Assembly (NCBI GenBank): GCA_002305435.1
Contig: DBQZ01000105.1
Coordinates: 1 to 12,185 of the forward strand
Length of the DNA: 12,185 bases
From: Clostridiales bacterium UBA1381
Lineage (GTDB): Bacteria > Bacillota > Clostridia > UBA1381
Direction: 5' to 3'
In this document: positions 5,342 through 12,185 of the stretch, one piece after another
Layout of the letters: every line of letters begins with the position of its first letter
Numbering within the stretch: position 1 is the first letter of the stretch
The notes under the pieces: model-generated
Database searches by the model: none
The model's input: the letters and a program-made list of their open reading frames with translations, nothing else
Told to the model about the DNA's origin: nothing
Position numbers and translations under genes: made by a program

Positions 5342-5370
5342 TTGCATTTTGCAGCAAAATTGGATATAAT
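5342..5370 (+). promoter_or_regulatory. Sigma-A-type promoter of the gene at 5427
   Basis: TTGCAT (5342-5347) and a perfect TATAAT (5365-5370) are 17 bases apart, the ideal spacing. Transcription would start near 5377, giving a leader of about 50 bases before the ATG at 5427. Confidence 0.75.
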
Positions 5371-5426
5371 AAAGAGGATATATCAAATAAAGCTGATAAA
5401 AATTTCAATATACAGGGGGCGTATCA

Positions 5427-6527
5427 ATGAGAAACGGGAAATGGGCATCAGTGCTTTTGGTGATAGCGGCGGTATTTTCCTCCTTTTTCGTATCTGCCGA
5501 GGAGGCGGACGACTGGGGAGCCGGAGTATACGCATACATACTAAATGACTATATGCTCGAGTACGGTATTATCTCTACCGATACTGCCGGCGGGACAATA
5601 CAGGGCGAGGATTCGATATTCCCACAGGGCGTAATATACGCAGACTTGCTCGATTTTGATAAAAACGGCAGACCGTATCTTGTGATATACTGCGTGGACG
5701 GCTACGCCGATGTGGCGGAGTGCCATATATGGAAATATTACGGCGATGATAATGCGGAAAAGGTGGGTATAATATCAAAGCCGTATAACCACGGCCGTTT
5801 TGAGACAGGGGCGTTTTTCCAAGGAACGGCCGGCAGCGGTGTGAACGTTATAAGCTGGAACAGGGAAAATGAGGGAAGAGTTGACTCGCAGGAATGTTAC
5901 ACCGTTAGGGATTCCAACATACTTTCCTATTTAAAAGAGCCGGACGGCCTTATGCAGACGGAGATAATGCGCTATAACCGCTACAGCCTCCGCCCGGGTG
6001 TGGACACCTCTGCGTGGAATGTACAGCTGAGCCGGTTTTTCAACGGGCTGAAAGCGCAGGCGGCAGAGGCTATACCTTATACAAATTACGCCGAGGAGCT
6101 TTCGGAGAAGGAGACGGAGTCTTTATCGGCGGAGCTTATGGCAAACGGCGGTCAGGGTGAGAATCCTGAGGAGATACTTAAGATAAACGGTTTCTACAGC
6201 CTTGGCGATGAGAAATACTACGTACTTTACTCAACCCCCTCGGTAAGCTGGAGTGAAGCGTTTGTGCAGCGGGACGGCGGTGAGTATACGGTCATTGAGG
6301 CAAAATACGACTGTATCCCCAAAAGCAGCGACCGCATAAGAAAATATATGCCGACATCGGTAGATGGTGATACAACGCCTGAGGATGCACGGGAAATGTT
6401 TGTGGAGAAAGCATCTTCTGTGTTTACGCCGTGGAAGATAGTCGTAATCGTTCTTTCGGCTGTCGGGGTTGGAATTGCCGCTGTGCTTTGGGTGTATATA
6501 TTAAAAGACCGTCTGCGTCGGGATTAA
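5427..6527 (+). CDS. Secreted, C-terminally membrane-anchored protein of unknown function
   Basis: I do not recognise this 366-residue protein. It begins with a signal peptide: basic start, hydrophobic core (about 7-22) and a likely signal-peptidase site after VSA (residue 24), followed by EEADDW. The mature part is acidic and rich in Tyr, Gly and Asp, with stretches such as DLLDFDKNGRPYLVIYCVDGY that resemble repeat-containing extracellular proteins. A single hydrophobic helix (about 338-360) followed by KDRLRRD would anchor the C-terminus with a short basic tail inside. It therefore probably sits on the outer face of the membrane. A GGGGG before the ATG acts as ribosome binding site. It has its own promoter and a strong terminator, so it is a single-gene unit. 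No enzyme motif is visible. Confidence 0.85.
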   Translation: MRNGKWASVLLVIAAVFSSFFVSAEEADDWGAGVYAYILNDYMLEYGIISTDTAGGTIQGEDSIFPQGVIYADLLDFDKNGRPYLVIYCVDGYADVAECHIWKYYGDDNAEKVGIISKPYNHGRFETGAFFQGTAGSGVNVISWNRENEGRVDSQECYTVRDSNILSYLKEPDGLMQTEIMRYNRYSLRPGVDTSAWNVQLSRFFNGLKAQAAEAIPYTNYAEELSEKETESLSAELMANGGQGENPEEILKINGFYSLGDEKYYVLYSTPSVSWSEAFVQRDGGEYTVIEAKYDCIPKSSDRIRKYMPTSVDGDTTPEDAREMFVEKASSVFTPWKIVVIVLSAVGVGIAAVLWVYILKDRLRRD

Positions 6528-6551
6528 GGGTATCTTATTTGGAAAATATAC

Positions 6552-6591
6552 AAAAGCGGTGACCAAAGCAATGCTTTGCACCGCTTTTTTT
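6552..6591 (+). terminator. Intrinsic terminator after the secreted-protein gene
   Basis: AAAAGCGGTG plus CAAAGC (6552-6569, with a two-base AC bulge) pairs with GCTTTG plus CACCGCTTTT around the loop AAT, and a run of seven T ends at 6591. It separates this gene from the sporulation cluster. Confidence 0.9.
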
Positions 6592-6598
6592 AAGGGCG

Positions 6599-6628
6599 GT
6601 CATTATCCGCCGATAACCGTCATATATT
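6599..6628 (+). promoter_or_regulatory. Possible sporulation (sigma-E-like) promoter of ylbJ
   Basis: GTCATTAT (6599-6606) and CATATATT (6621-6628) are 14 bases apart and loosely resemble the -35 and -10 elements read by mother-cell sigma E. No good sigma-A -35 is visible. The genes downstream are of sporulation type, which fits, but the sequence match is partial. Confidence 0.3.
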
Positions 6629-6662
6629 GTATAAATATTCAAATCGCTGAGAGGGTATATAT

Positions 6663-7721
6663 ATGAAGAGGAAGCTGTTTCATCTGGCGGTTATATTCAT
6701 CCTGACGGTAACGGTCGTGTTTTCAGAAAGCGTTATCGCCTATGCAAGGGAAGCGCTCAAGCTGTGCTATGAGGTAATAATTCCCACGCTGTTTCCGTTT
6801 TTCGTATGCTCGGGGCTATTGGTGTATTCCGGGTTTGCGGGGACGTTGTCGAAAATTCTGCGACCTGTTATGCGGCCGCTTTTCGGAGTCGGGGAAAACG
6901 GGGCGGGAGCGTTCGTGCTGGGGCTTCTGAGCGGATACCCGCTCGGGGCGGTCACGGTCTGCCAGCTTTATGAGAACCGCTACATCTCAAAGCGGGAGGG
7001 GGAGCGGCTTCTGGCGTTCTGCAACAATTCCGGCCCTCTGTTCATAATGGGGGCGGTCGGGGTGAGTATGTATTCGGGGATAACAGCGGGGCTTATGCTC
7101 TACTGCGCCCATGCAGCTGCGGCGGTCACTGTAGGGGTGATATTCCGGCTCTTTTCGCAGGAGCCGTACATACCGCCGGCGGATCTTCCGTCCTCGCCTG
7201 ACAGGAGCCTTGCCGCAGTCTATTCGCAGGTTATGGAAAATTCGGTCAAAAGCATACTTACGGTCTGCGGGTCGGTGGTATTTTTCTCGTGTTTGTCGAG
7301 GACTATGCTTGATATGGTGCCTAGGCTTGAGGGAATGTGGTATGCGATAGCATCGGGGCTTGTGGAATTTTCCACAGGGACGGCGGCCGTATCCTCGCTT
7401 GATATAAGCCGTGCAGCACGGCTTGTTTTAACCTCGGCGATAGTTGGGTTTTCAGGCTTTAGCGTCCATGCGCAGGTGATGGGTGTGACAGCCTCAAGCG
7501 GGCTGAGCCTGAAGCCGTATATTATAGGAAAAATCCTGCACGGGATAATTGCGGCTTTTTACACATGGGCAGCGCTTTGGGCGTCAAAATACCTTCCGGC
7601 CGGAGTGCGTTCGGGCGGGATTTTTGCAGGAGCAGCCCTAGTTGCAGGAGCGGCGGCGCTTATAGCCTTGGCGGGATTTGTTTACAGGCTGGGGAGGTCG
7701 GTAAAGCATGGGGATACTTGA
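6663..7721 (+). CDS. ylbJ: Sporulation integral membrane protein YlbJ
   Basis: This 352-residue polytopic membrane protein has about eight hydrophobic segments. Conserved family blocks are visible: SGYPLGA (90-96) and FCNNSGPLFIMGAVG (119-133), typical of YlbJ and the related 'gate' or nucleoside-recognition membrane domains (as in SpmA/SpmB). In Bacillus, YlbJ is made in the mother cell under sigma E and is needed for heat-resistant spores; its substrate is unknown. It is somewhat shorter than the Bacillus protein (about 400 residues). The ATG is served by GAGAGGG (6649-6655). The 3' end overlaps yqfC by 14 bases, so the two are translationally linked. The identification is by conserved blocks and context. 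Confidence 0.85.
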   Translation: MKRKLFHLAVIFILTVTVVFSESVIAYAREALKLCYEVIIPTLFPFFVCSGLLVYSGFAGTLSKILRPVMRPLFGVGENGAGAFVLGLLSGYPLGAVTVCQLYENRYISKREGERLLAFCNNSGPLFIMGAVGVSMYSGITAGLMLYCAHAAAAVTVGVIFRLFSQEPYIPPADLPSSPDRSLAAVYSQVMENSVKSILTVCGSVVFFSCLSRTMLDMVPRLEGMWYAIASGLVEFSTGTAAVSSLDISRAARLVLTSAIVGFSGFSVHAQVMGVTASSGLSLKPYIIGKILHGIIAAFYTWAALWASKYLPAGVRSGGIFAGAALVAGAAALIALAGFVYRLGRSVKHGDT

Positions 7722-7971
7722 GAGGGCTTCGGCGGGTCTTGGGATACCGCCTGAGGCGGTTATGAATTTGGCGAAAATAGAGATATGCGGCAGCATGGTG
7801 ACGGTCGAAAATTACCGGCGGCTCCTCGTATATACGCAAACAAGGATAGTCATAGACTGCCGGAAAAATGCGGCGGAGATACGGGGAGAAGACCTGTCAA
7901 TAGTAAAGATGACAGATGAGGCGGTGTTTATAAGCGGGCGGATAGAGGCGGTGGAGTTTAAAAATCTGTGA
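7708..7971 (+). CDS. yqfC: YabP/YqfC-family sporulation protein
   Basis: This small 87-residue soluble protein has the YabP/YqfC pattern: a beta-rich domain starting with a P-x-x-x-x-x-L-A-K-I-E-I stretch, then V-T-V-E-N-Y-R-R-L-L-V-Y, and a final ISGRIEAVEF. YqfC is expressed in the sigma E mother cell; the related YabP is needed for normal spore cortex. Overlap with ylbJ and a 21-base gap to yqfD indicate one operon, as in Bacillus, where yqfC and yqfD are also neighbours. GGGGAGG (7691-7697) inside ylbJ supplies the ribosome binding site. There is nothing unusual in length or sequence. Confidence 0.85.
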   Translation: MGILERASAGLGIPPEAVMNLAKIEICGSMVTVENYRRLLVYTQTRIVIDCRKNAAEIRGEDLSIVKMTDEAVFISGRIEAVEFKNL

Positions 7972-7992
7972 TATTCGGGGAGAAAATTTAAA

Positions 7993-9192
7993 ATGTTTTT
8001 GATTAGGCTCTTTCAATTTCTGAAAGGATATGTTATAATAGAGCTGTACGGAGGGGAAAGGGAGCGGTTTTTGAGCATCTGCGCCGCCCGCGGCATTTAT
8101 ACGGGCAGGGTGGAGGTGTCGGACACGGCGTTTCGGATACGGCTGTCGCTTAGTGATTTCCTTGGTTTAAGGGACGTTTTCCGCAAAACGCGCCTTAAAT
8201 CAAGGATAGTAAAACGCTGCGGCCTTCCGTTTATGAGAAAACGATTCAGAAAACGGTGGGTATTTTTGGCAGGAGCGGTGTTTTTCGCTGCGTTTATCGG
8301 GGTGATGTCATCGTTTGTGTGGACGGTGGAGATAGAGGGGGAGCTTAACGTCCCCGAGGAGGAGATACTCTCCGCCTGCCGCAGGGCGGGAATATACCCG
8401 GGAGCGAGAAAGAGCGAGCTTGCGCCCTTAGGGGAGCTTAAGGAAATTATTCTCTCAGAGGTCGGGGAGCTTACATGGGCATGGGTAAATCTTGAGGGTG
8501 TGCGTGCCCGTGTGGAGGTTCGTGAGCGGACGATTCCGGGAGAGGTCATAGACAAAAGCCAGCCATGCCGCATAGGTGCCGCCTGCGATGGGCTTATACG
8601 AAGCGTCACGGTTAAAAACGGGGAGGCTGCCGTAAAACCGGGGGATGCGGTGCTTGCAGGTGAGACGCTGATTTCCCCGTACCGCAGCCTTGGGACGGAC
8701 GATATGGGAAACCCCGTATATTCCGACAAGCCTGTCCATGCGCTGGGAGAGGTGAGGGCTGTCACATGGCACGTCCAAAGCGGGGAATACCCGCTGTATC
8801 ACACTTCAAGGCTCAGGACGGGCGAGAAAAAGACGAGATACAGCTTAGAGCTGTTTTCAAAAACGGTGCCGCTTTATATCGGCGGGACGGGATTTGAGGA
8901 ATACGAAACAAAAGAGAGGCGGTATGAGCTTTCTGCGGGCGGGAATTTTCTTGGTATCGCCGTAGTTCGGGAGGAGATAGAGGAGGTAGTGGTAAATTGC
9001 GAGGAGCTTTCGTATGAAGCGGCGGTGCAGTTGGCAAAATATGATTTGGAGGAAAAAATATCAGCGGAGCTTATGCCGGGGGCGATACTTGAAAATGAGC
9101 AGCTCCGAACCGAGGAAACAGCGGACGGAATGATACGGGTGACGCTTGAGATGCAGTTTGAACAGAGCATCGGGGTGGAGCTTCAGGCATAG
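7993..9192 (+). CDS. yqfD: Sporulation protein YqfD
   Basis: This 399-residue protein matches the YqfD family in layout. It has a basic cytoplasmic N-terminal domain (1-88) ending in RKRFRKRW, one membrane helix (about 89-110), then a large outer-face domain beginning VEIEGELNVPEEEILSACRR, with a repeated POTRA-like beta-alpha pattern and a middle segment with AACDGLIRSVTVKNGEAAVKPGD resembling a lipoyl or biotinyl-like hammerhead fold. YqfD is needed for efficient sporulation in Bacillus; its molecular role is unknown. Length is the usual one. GGGGAG (7978-7983) precedes the ATG. It lies between yqfC and phoH as in Bacillus. The domain comparisons are by eye, the family assignment is firm. 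Confidence 0.88.
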   Translation: MFLIRLFQFLKGYVIIELYGGERERFLSICAARGIYTGRVEVSDTAFRIRLSLSDFLGLRDVFRKTRLKSRIVKRCGLPFMRKRFRKRWVFLAGAVFFAAFIGVMSSFVWTVEIEGELNVPEEEILSACRRAGIYPGARKSELAPLGELKEIILSEVGELTWAWVNLEGVRARVEVRERTIPGEVIDKSQPCRIGAACDGLIRSVTVKNGEAAVKPGDAVLAGETLISPYRSLGTDDMGNPVYSDKPVHALGEVRAVTWHVQSGEYPLYHTSRLRTGEKKTRYSLELFSKTVPLYIGGTGFEEYETKERRYELSAGGNFLGIAVVREEIEEVVVNCEELSYEAAVQLAKYDLEEKISAELMPGAILENEQLRTEETADGMIRVTLEMQFEQSIGVELQA

Positions 9193-9215
9193 CACGGAAA
9201 GGATAAGAACAGAGA

Positions 9216-10229
9216 ATGGTACAAATAGAGATAGGAATAGAACCCGGCATAGACGCACGGGAGCTTGTGGGAGCGTTTGACGAAAACCTTAAGCTTTTGT
9301 CGAAATCGCTCGGCGTAAGCGTGCGTTTGGGTGACAGGACGCTCAAGATAAGCGGCGAGGAGGACAGCGCCGAAAAGGCGAGGAGCGTTGTAAACATCCT
9401 CCTTGGGGCGCTTGCCCACGGGGAGCATATAGATGAACAGAAGATACTCTATGCAATCACAATGGCGCAGGAGAACGGCGGTGTGGATCTTGAGCTTTTA
9501 GGCGACGACTGCATAGCGATAAATTCCCGAGGGAATCCCATAAAGACGAAAACACTCGGACAGAAAAAGTATATTGAAGCGATACGCAAAAACACGATAG
9601 TTTTCGGCATCGGCCCTGCCGGTACCGGAAAGACGTACCTTGCGGTGGCAATGGCGGTTACAGCCCTGCGCAACAAGGAAATATCACGTATAATCCTGAC
9701 CCGTCCGGCGGTTGAGGCGGGGGAAAAGCTGGGATTTCTGCCTGGTGACCTGCAAAATAAGGTGGACCCGTATTTAAGACCGCTGTATGACGGAATGTAT
9801 GAAATGATGGGCGCCGAGGGCTTTTTAAAGAACCAGGAGAGAGGCGTTATTGAGGTAGCTCCTCTTGCTTACATGAGAGGCAGAACGCTTGACAATGCGT
9901 TTATAATCCTTGACGAGGCGCAGAATACGACGCCTGAGCAGATGAAGATGTTTCTTACGAGAATCGGCTTCGGCTCAAAAGCCATTGTAACAGGCGACGT
10001 TACCCAGATAGACCTGCCGGACGGCAAGAGCTCGGGGTTAAAGGAAGCGTCGAGGATATTAAGGGGCGTTGAGGATATAGGCTTCTGCGAGTTCAGTGAA
10101 AAGGACGTTGTGCGCCACCCTCTGGTGCAGAGGATAATAAAGGCTTACGAGAAATACGAACAGGAAAGGGAAAGACGGCGTGACAGAGGTAATAATAGAC
10201 ACAGAAATCAGTCCGGGGGCGGAAATTGA
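9216..10229 (+). CDS. phoH: PhoH-family ATPase (PhoH/PhoL)
   Basis: This 337-residue cytoplasmic P-loop ATPase has Walker A GPAGTGKT (133-140), Walker B IILDEAQ (230-236), and the PhoH signatures LTRPAVEAGEKLGFLPGDLQ (161-180) and VTGDVTQIDLP (258-268). Residues 1-100 form the small N-terminal domain seen in the housekeeping PhoH-like (YbeZ/PhoL) group. Members are linked to RNA metabolism, and YbeZ works next to the ribonuclease YbeY; the genes are neighbours here. The basic Gly/Asn/Arg tail (315-337) is encoded in the 50-base overlap with ybeY. The spacing from AAAGGA (9198-9203) to the ATG is a little long at 12 bases. The pgpH/yqfF gene present next to phoL in Bacillus is missing. Confidence 0.95.
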   Translation: MVQIEIGIEPGIDARELVGAFDENLKLLSKSLGVSVRLGDRTLKISGEEDSAEKARSVVNILLGALAHGEHIDEQKILYAITMAQENGGVDLELLGDDCIAINSRGNPIKTKTLGQKKYIEAIRKNTIVFGIGPAGTGKTYLAVAMAVTALRNKEISRIILTRPAVEAGEKLGFLPGDLQNKVDPYLRPLYDGMYEMMGAEGFLKNQERGVIEVAPLAYMRGRTLDNAFIILDEAQNTTPEQMKMFLTRIGFGSKAIVTGDVTQIDLPDGKSSGLKEASRILRGVEDIGFCEFSEKDVVRHPLVQRIIKAYEKYEQERERRRDRGNNRHRNQSGGGN

Positions 10230-10662
10230 AAAAGCCGTACGGGCGGTATGCGAGAAAACGCTTGAATCGGAGGGAGTAGACGTCCCCTGCCAGATAAGCG
10301 TCTCCTTCGTAGGTGAGGAGGATATAAAAACGCTGAACCGTGACCACCGTGGGCGGGATGCGGTTACAGATGTGTTATCGTTCCCGCTTTTGGAATTTGA
10401 CGAAAACGGGGAAGCGGTATTTGACGAATACGATTATGAAGACGGAGCGGCTCTTTTGGGGGATATAGTAATCTGCCTGCCCCGTGCAAAGCAGCAGGCG
10501 GAGGAATACGGCCACAGCCTGCTGAGGGAGGTATCGTTCCTCACGGCACATTCCATGCTCCACCTTCTCGGCTACGACCATGTAGATGATGAGGAGGGCG
10601 AGAGGATAATGAACGAAAAACAGGAGAAGATACTAAACGATTTGGGGATAACGAGAGATTAG
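10180..10662 (+). CDS. ybeY: Endoribonuclease YbeY, rRNA maturation factor
   Basis: This 160-residue protein has the zinc-binding signature H-x3-H-x5-H: H124, H128 and H134 within AHSMLHLLGYDH. It also has the conserved HRGRDAVTDVLSFP (56-69) with R57 aligning to the catalytic Arg of E. coli YbeY. It takes part in 16S rRNA 3'-end maturation and ribosome quality control. Length is typical. The start is GTG at 10180, chosen because AGGAAAGGG (10162-10170) precedes it and the next in-frame ATG would remove the conserved core. It overlaps phoH by 50 bases in a different frame, which suggests translational coupling, and is followed after a short gap by dgkA. Confidence 0.95.
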   Translation: MTEVIIDTEISPGAEIEKAVRAVCEKTLESEGVDVPCQISVSFVGEEDIKTLNRDHRGRDAVTDVLSFPLLEFDENGEAVFDEYDYEDGAALLGDIVICLPRAKQQAEEYGHSLLREVSFLTAHSMLHLLGYDHVDDEEGERIMNEKQEKILNDLGITRD

Positions 10663-10690
10663 CTGCCTTTTTTGAGGGGTGATGAGGTTG

Positions 10691-11161
10691 ATGAGGAAGA
10701 ATAAGAGCGTGTGGAGGAGCTTCGGCCATGCGTTTGAGGGGTTTTGGTATGCGCTGCGCCACGAGCGGAATCTGCGGTTTCATTCGGTGATAACATTGCT
10801 GATAATCCTGTTTGGCTGGGGATACGGGCTTGAGCGGCACGAATGGGGTATGCTTGTGCTTGCGATACTGTTCGTGCTTTTGTCGGAGCTTGTAAACAGC
10901 GCAGTTGAATACGCTGTCGATACGGCAAGCATGGAATGGAGCAAAACCGCAAAGGCGGCAAAAGATGCGGCGGCAGCCGTGCCGCTTATGGCGGCTGTGG
11001 GAGCGATAGTCGTCGGCTGCGTGTTGTTTTTGGATCCGCCGAGGATATGGGCGGCGCTTGTAAAGCTGTTTACGACTCCGGCTTCGTTTTTAATTGGAGC
11101 GGTGCTTGTGATAGGAGGGACGGTTTTTATTATCAAAGGAGGGGCGAAAGATGATGACTGA
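10691..11161 (+). CDS. dgkA: Diacylglycerol/undecaprenol kinase, DgkA family, with extended C-terminus
   Basis: The conserved DgkA core is clear: SFGHAFEGFWYALRHERNLRFH (10-31), membrane helices at about 33-46 and 52-65, then SELVNSAVEYAVD (65-77) and AKAAKDAAAA (87-96), which hold the acidic active site. Gram-positive members phosphorylate undecaprenol, feeding lipid carrier recycling for cell wall synthesis. I start at ATG 10691, because GGGGTGAT (10676-10683) is correctly spaced for it; GTG 10679 and ATG 10682 would be too close to that site. The predicted 156 residues exceed the common length of about 120-130: after the third helix a further hydrophobic helix (about 131-148) and an acidic tail follow. 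It overlaps cdd by 11 bases. The neighbours ybeY, cdd and era match the Bacillus order. Confidence 0.9.
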   Translation: MRKNKSVWRSFGHAFEGFWYALRHERNLRFHSVITLLIILFGWGYGLERHEWGMLVLAILFVLLSELVNSAVEYAVDTASMEWSKTAKAAKDAAAAVPLMAAVGAIVVGCVLFLDPPRIWAALVKLFTTPASFLIGAVLVIGGTVFIIKGGAKDDD

Positions 11162-11528
11162 TGCGGAATTGATGGCAGCGGCCGAGATGGCTTCCCGCAA
11201 TGGTTACGCCCCGTATTCTGGCTTTTTAGTGGGAGCGGCGCTTTTGTGCCGTTCGGGAGCGGTATACACAGGAGCCAATATGGAAAATGCTTCCTATCCT
11301 GCGGGGATATGCGCTGAGAGCAGTGCGCTTTCGGCTGCCGTATCGGCGGGCGAGAGGGAGTTTTGCAAGATAGCGGTCTGGGCGGAAAAGACCGCATGGC
11401 CGTGTGGCATCTGCCGCCAGCGGCTTTTAGAATTTGACGTAAAGGAGATAGTTCTGCTAAGGGACGGGAGGATAGAAAGCTTCACGATAGAGGAGCTTCT
11501 GCCGCACGGATTCCGCTTAAAAATTTAA
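11151..11528 (+). CDS. cdd: Cytidine deaminase (tetrameric type)
   Basis: This 125-residue enzyme deaminates cytidine and deoxycytidine in pyrimidine salvage. The substrate-binding NMENAS (43-48) is present, together with the zinc and proton-transfer site: C54-A-E56 and the pair C85-G-I-C88 in PCGICRQ. Length fits the small tetrameric class. The residue after CAE is Ser57, where most members of this class have Arg (CAER), a residue thought to balance the charge of the three zinc-bound cysteines. The ATG at 11151 overlaps dgkA, with GGAGGGG (11139-11145) as ribosome binding site; the adjacent ATG 11154 would serve nearly as well. The gene lies between dgkA and era as in Bacillus. Confidence 0.92.
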   Translation: MMTDAELMAAAEMASRNGYAPYSGFLVGAALLCRSGAVYTGANMENASYPAGICAESSALSAAVSAGEREFCKIAVWAEKTAWPCGICRQRLLEFDVKEIVLLRDGRIESFTIEELLPHGFRLKI

Positions 11529-11541
11529 CAAGGAGAAATGT

Positions 11542-12185
11542 ATGAGCACAAAAGTAGATAACAGGAGAAACGGAAAAAAACGCTCCGCCCAAAAGGCGAG
11601 ACCAAAGGCTGGCGTAAAGAACACAAAGGCATATCGGCCAAAACGCCCCATGCCCCGTAAACGGGCTGTGAAAAAGCAGGAGAGCGTTTCGTTTGAAAGA
11701 ATGGATAAAATCGCTGCCGGGGCTGATTTTCGTTCGGGATTTGTAACGATAATCGGTATGCCGAACGTGGGAAAATCAACGCTTCTAAACGCCTTGGCAG
11801 GACAGAAGGTGGCTATCACCTCTGATAAGCCGCAGACGACACGAAGCCGTATACTCGCTATTCGCACAACGCCGACAGAGCAGATGATATTCACCGATAC
11901 TCCCGGTATCCACCGCCCGCACACAAGGCTTGGAGAGCTTATGGTAAACTCCGCCAATGCCGCCATGCGTGATACGGACGTTGTGGTGTTCATGGTGGAT
12001 GCGACAAGGCCGATACAGGATATGGAGAGGGAGATAGCCCATACGCTCGAGGGAGTCGGCTCTCCCTGCATCCTTGCGATAAATAAGATAGACAAGGTAC
12101 GCAAGGAGGAGCTTTTGCCGCTTATTGCAAATTACAGCAATATATACGATTTTGCGGCTATAGTGCCGATGAGCGCAAAGGAGGA
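11542..12185 (+). CDS. era: GTPase Era, with basic N-terminal extension (3' end outside window)
   Basis: The frame has 214 complete codons and runs off the window. GTPase motifs are all present: GMPNVGKST (72-80), the switch QTTR (98-101), DTPG (119-122), NKID (181-184) and SAK (211-213). The KH domain that binds the 3' end of 16S rRNA lies beyond the window. Era acts in 30S subunit assembly. Era usually starts a few residues before GFV..IGRPNVGKS; here about 63 residues precede it, the first 45 rich in Lys, Arg and Ala. AAGGAG (11530-11535) is six bases before ATG 11542, so the extension appears translated. A later start at ATG 11701 has only a poor ribosome binding site. The 13-base gap after cdd suggests co-transcription. 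Confidence 0.95.
   Translation, partial: MSTKVDNRRNGKKRSAQKARPKAGVKNTKAYRPKRPMPRKRAVKKQESVSFERMDKIAAGADFRSGFVTIIGMPNVGKSTLLNALAGQKVAITSDKPQTTRSRILAIRTTPTEQMIFTDTPGIHRPHTRLGELMVNSANAAMRDTDVVVFMVDATRPIQDMEREIAHTLEGVGSPCILAINKIDKVRKEELLPLIANYSNIYDFAAIVPMSAKE

Noticed and set aside
5101..5430. Plus-strand frame starting inside the attachment site
   Set aside because: It begins in the rpsI fragment in the wrong frame, crosses a strong terminator and has no ribosome binding site or family resemblance. The overlapping frame at 5213-5548 fails for similar reasons.
8011..8039. Extended -10 element TG-T-TATAAT at 8031-8039 near the start of yqfD, with TTTCAA 17 bases upstream
   Set aside because: The -35 is poor, it lies inside a coding region, and the nearest gene it could serve starts almost 1.2 kb downstream. 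It could be real but is not supported enough to list.
8097..8765. Long open frame on the minus strand (222 codons)
   Set aside because: It lies wholly opposite yqfD, which has clear family features; the frame is rich in Ser and Pro as expected for a shadow in GC-richer DNA and has no plausible ribosome binding site.
10780..11397. Long open frame on the minus strand (205 codons)
   Set aside because: It runs across dgkA and cdd, both well supported, with low-complexity Ser, Pro and Ala composition typical of antisense shadows.
11517..12104. Open frame on the minus strand (195 codons)
   Set aside because: It is antisense to era, whose GTPase motifs are unmistakable on the plus strand.
1..12185. 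CRISPR array, rRNA or tRNA genes
   Set aside because: No regularly spaced direct repeats and no rRNA or tRNA-like segments were seen on either strand.

Overview
The window joins two kinds of DNA. Bases 1 to about 5126 are AT-rich and are the integrase end of an integrated mobile element, most likely an ICE or IME (integrative conjugative or mobilizable element). From about 5127 onward the GC content rises and the genes are chromosomal housekeeping and sporulation genes. The ylbJ, yqfC and yqfD homologues, plus the order yqfC-yqfD-phoH-ybeY-dgkA-cdd-era, point to an endospore-forming Firmicute, probably a clostridial lineage of moderate GC. No species can be named.

Element side, left to right: the tail of an ImmA/IrrE-like gene; a small zinc-ribbon protein; about 300 bases of leader with a possible short peptide and two terminator hairpins; an inverted repeat that covers the ribosome binding site of the next gene; a sigma-70 region-4-like protein; about 450 bases of non-coding DNA rich in complementary segments; a MazF/PemK-type toxin with no visible antitoxin; a perfect 14-bp hairpin; an excisionase; and two tandem tyrosine integrases that are clear paralogues. 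Thirty-one bases after the second integrase lies a sequence encoding YGLKAARRAPQFSKR-stop, the conserved C-terminus of ribosomal protein S9. This indicates that the element is inserted in the 3' end of rpsI. The hairpin terminator just after it is probably the original rpsI terminator. The other element end and the intact rpsI should lie to the left, outside the window.

Chromosome side: a promoter drives a gene of unknown function for a secreted, membrane-anchored protein, which ends in a strong terminator. Next comes a tightly packed run in one direction: ylbJ, yqfC and yqfD (sporulation membrane and coat-morphogenesis-related proteins), phoH (ATPase), ybeY (rRNA maturation endonuclease), dgkA (lipid kinase), cdd (cytidine deaminase) and the start of era (ribosome assembly GTPase). 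Several neighbours overlap, which suggests one transcript. The pgpH/yqfF gene found between phoH and ybeY in Bacillus is absent here.

The parts most worth a second look are the regulatory DNA of the element (leader, ribosome-binding-site-covering repeat, structured region before the lone toxin), the paired integrases at the rpsI site, and the basic N-terminal extension on Era.
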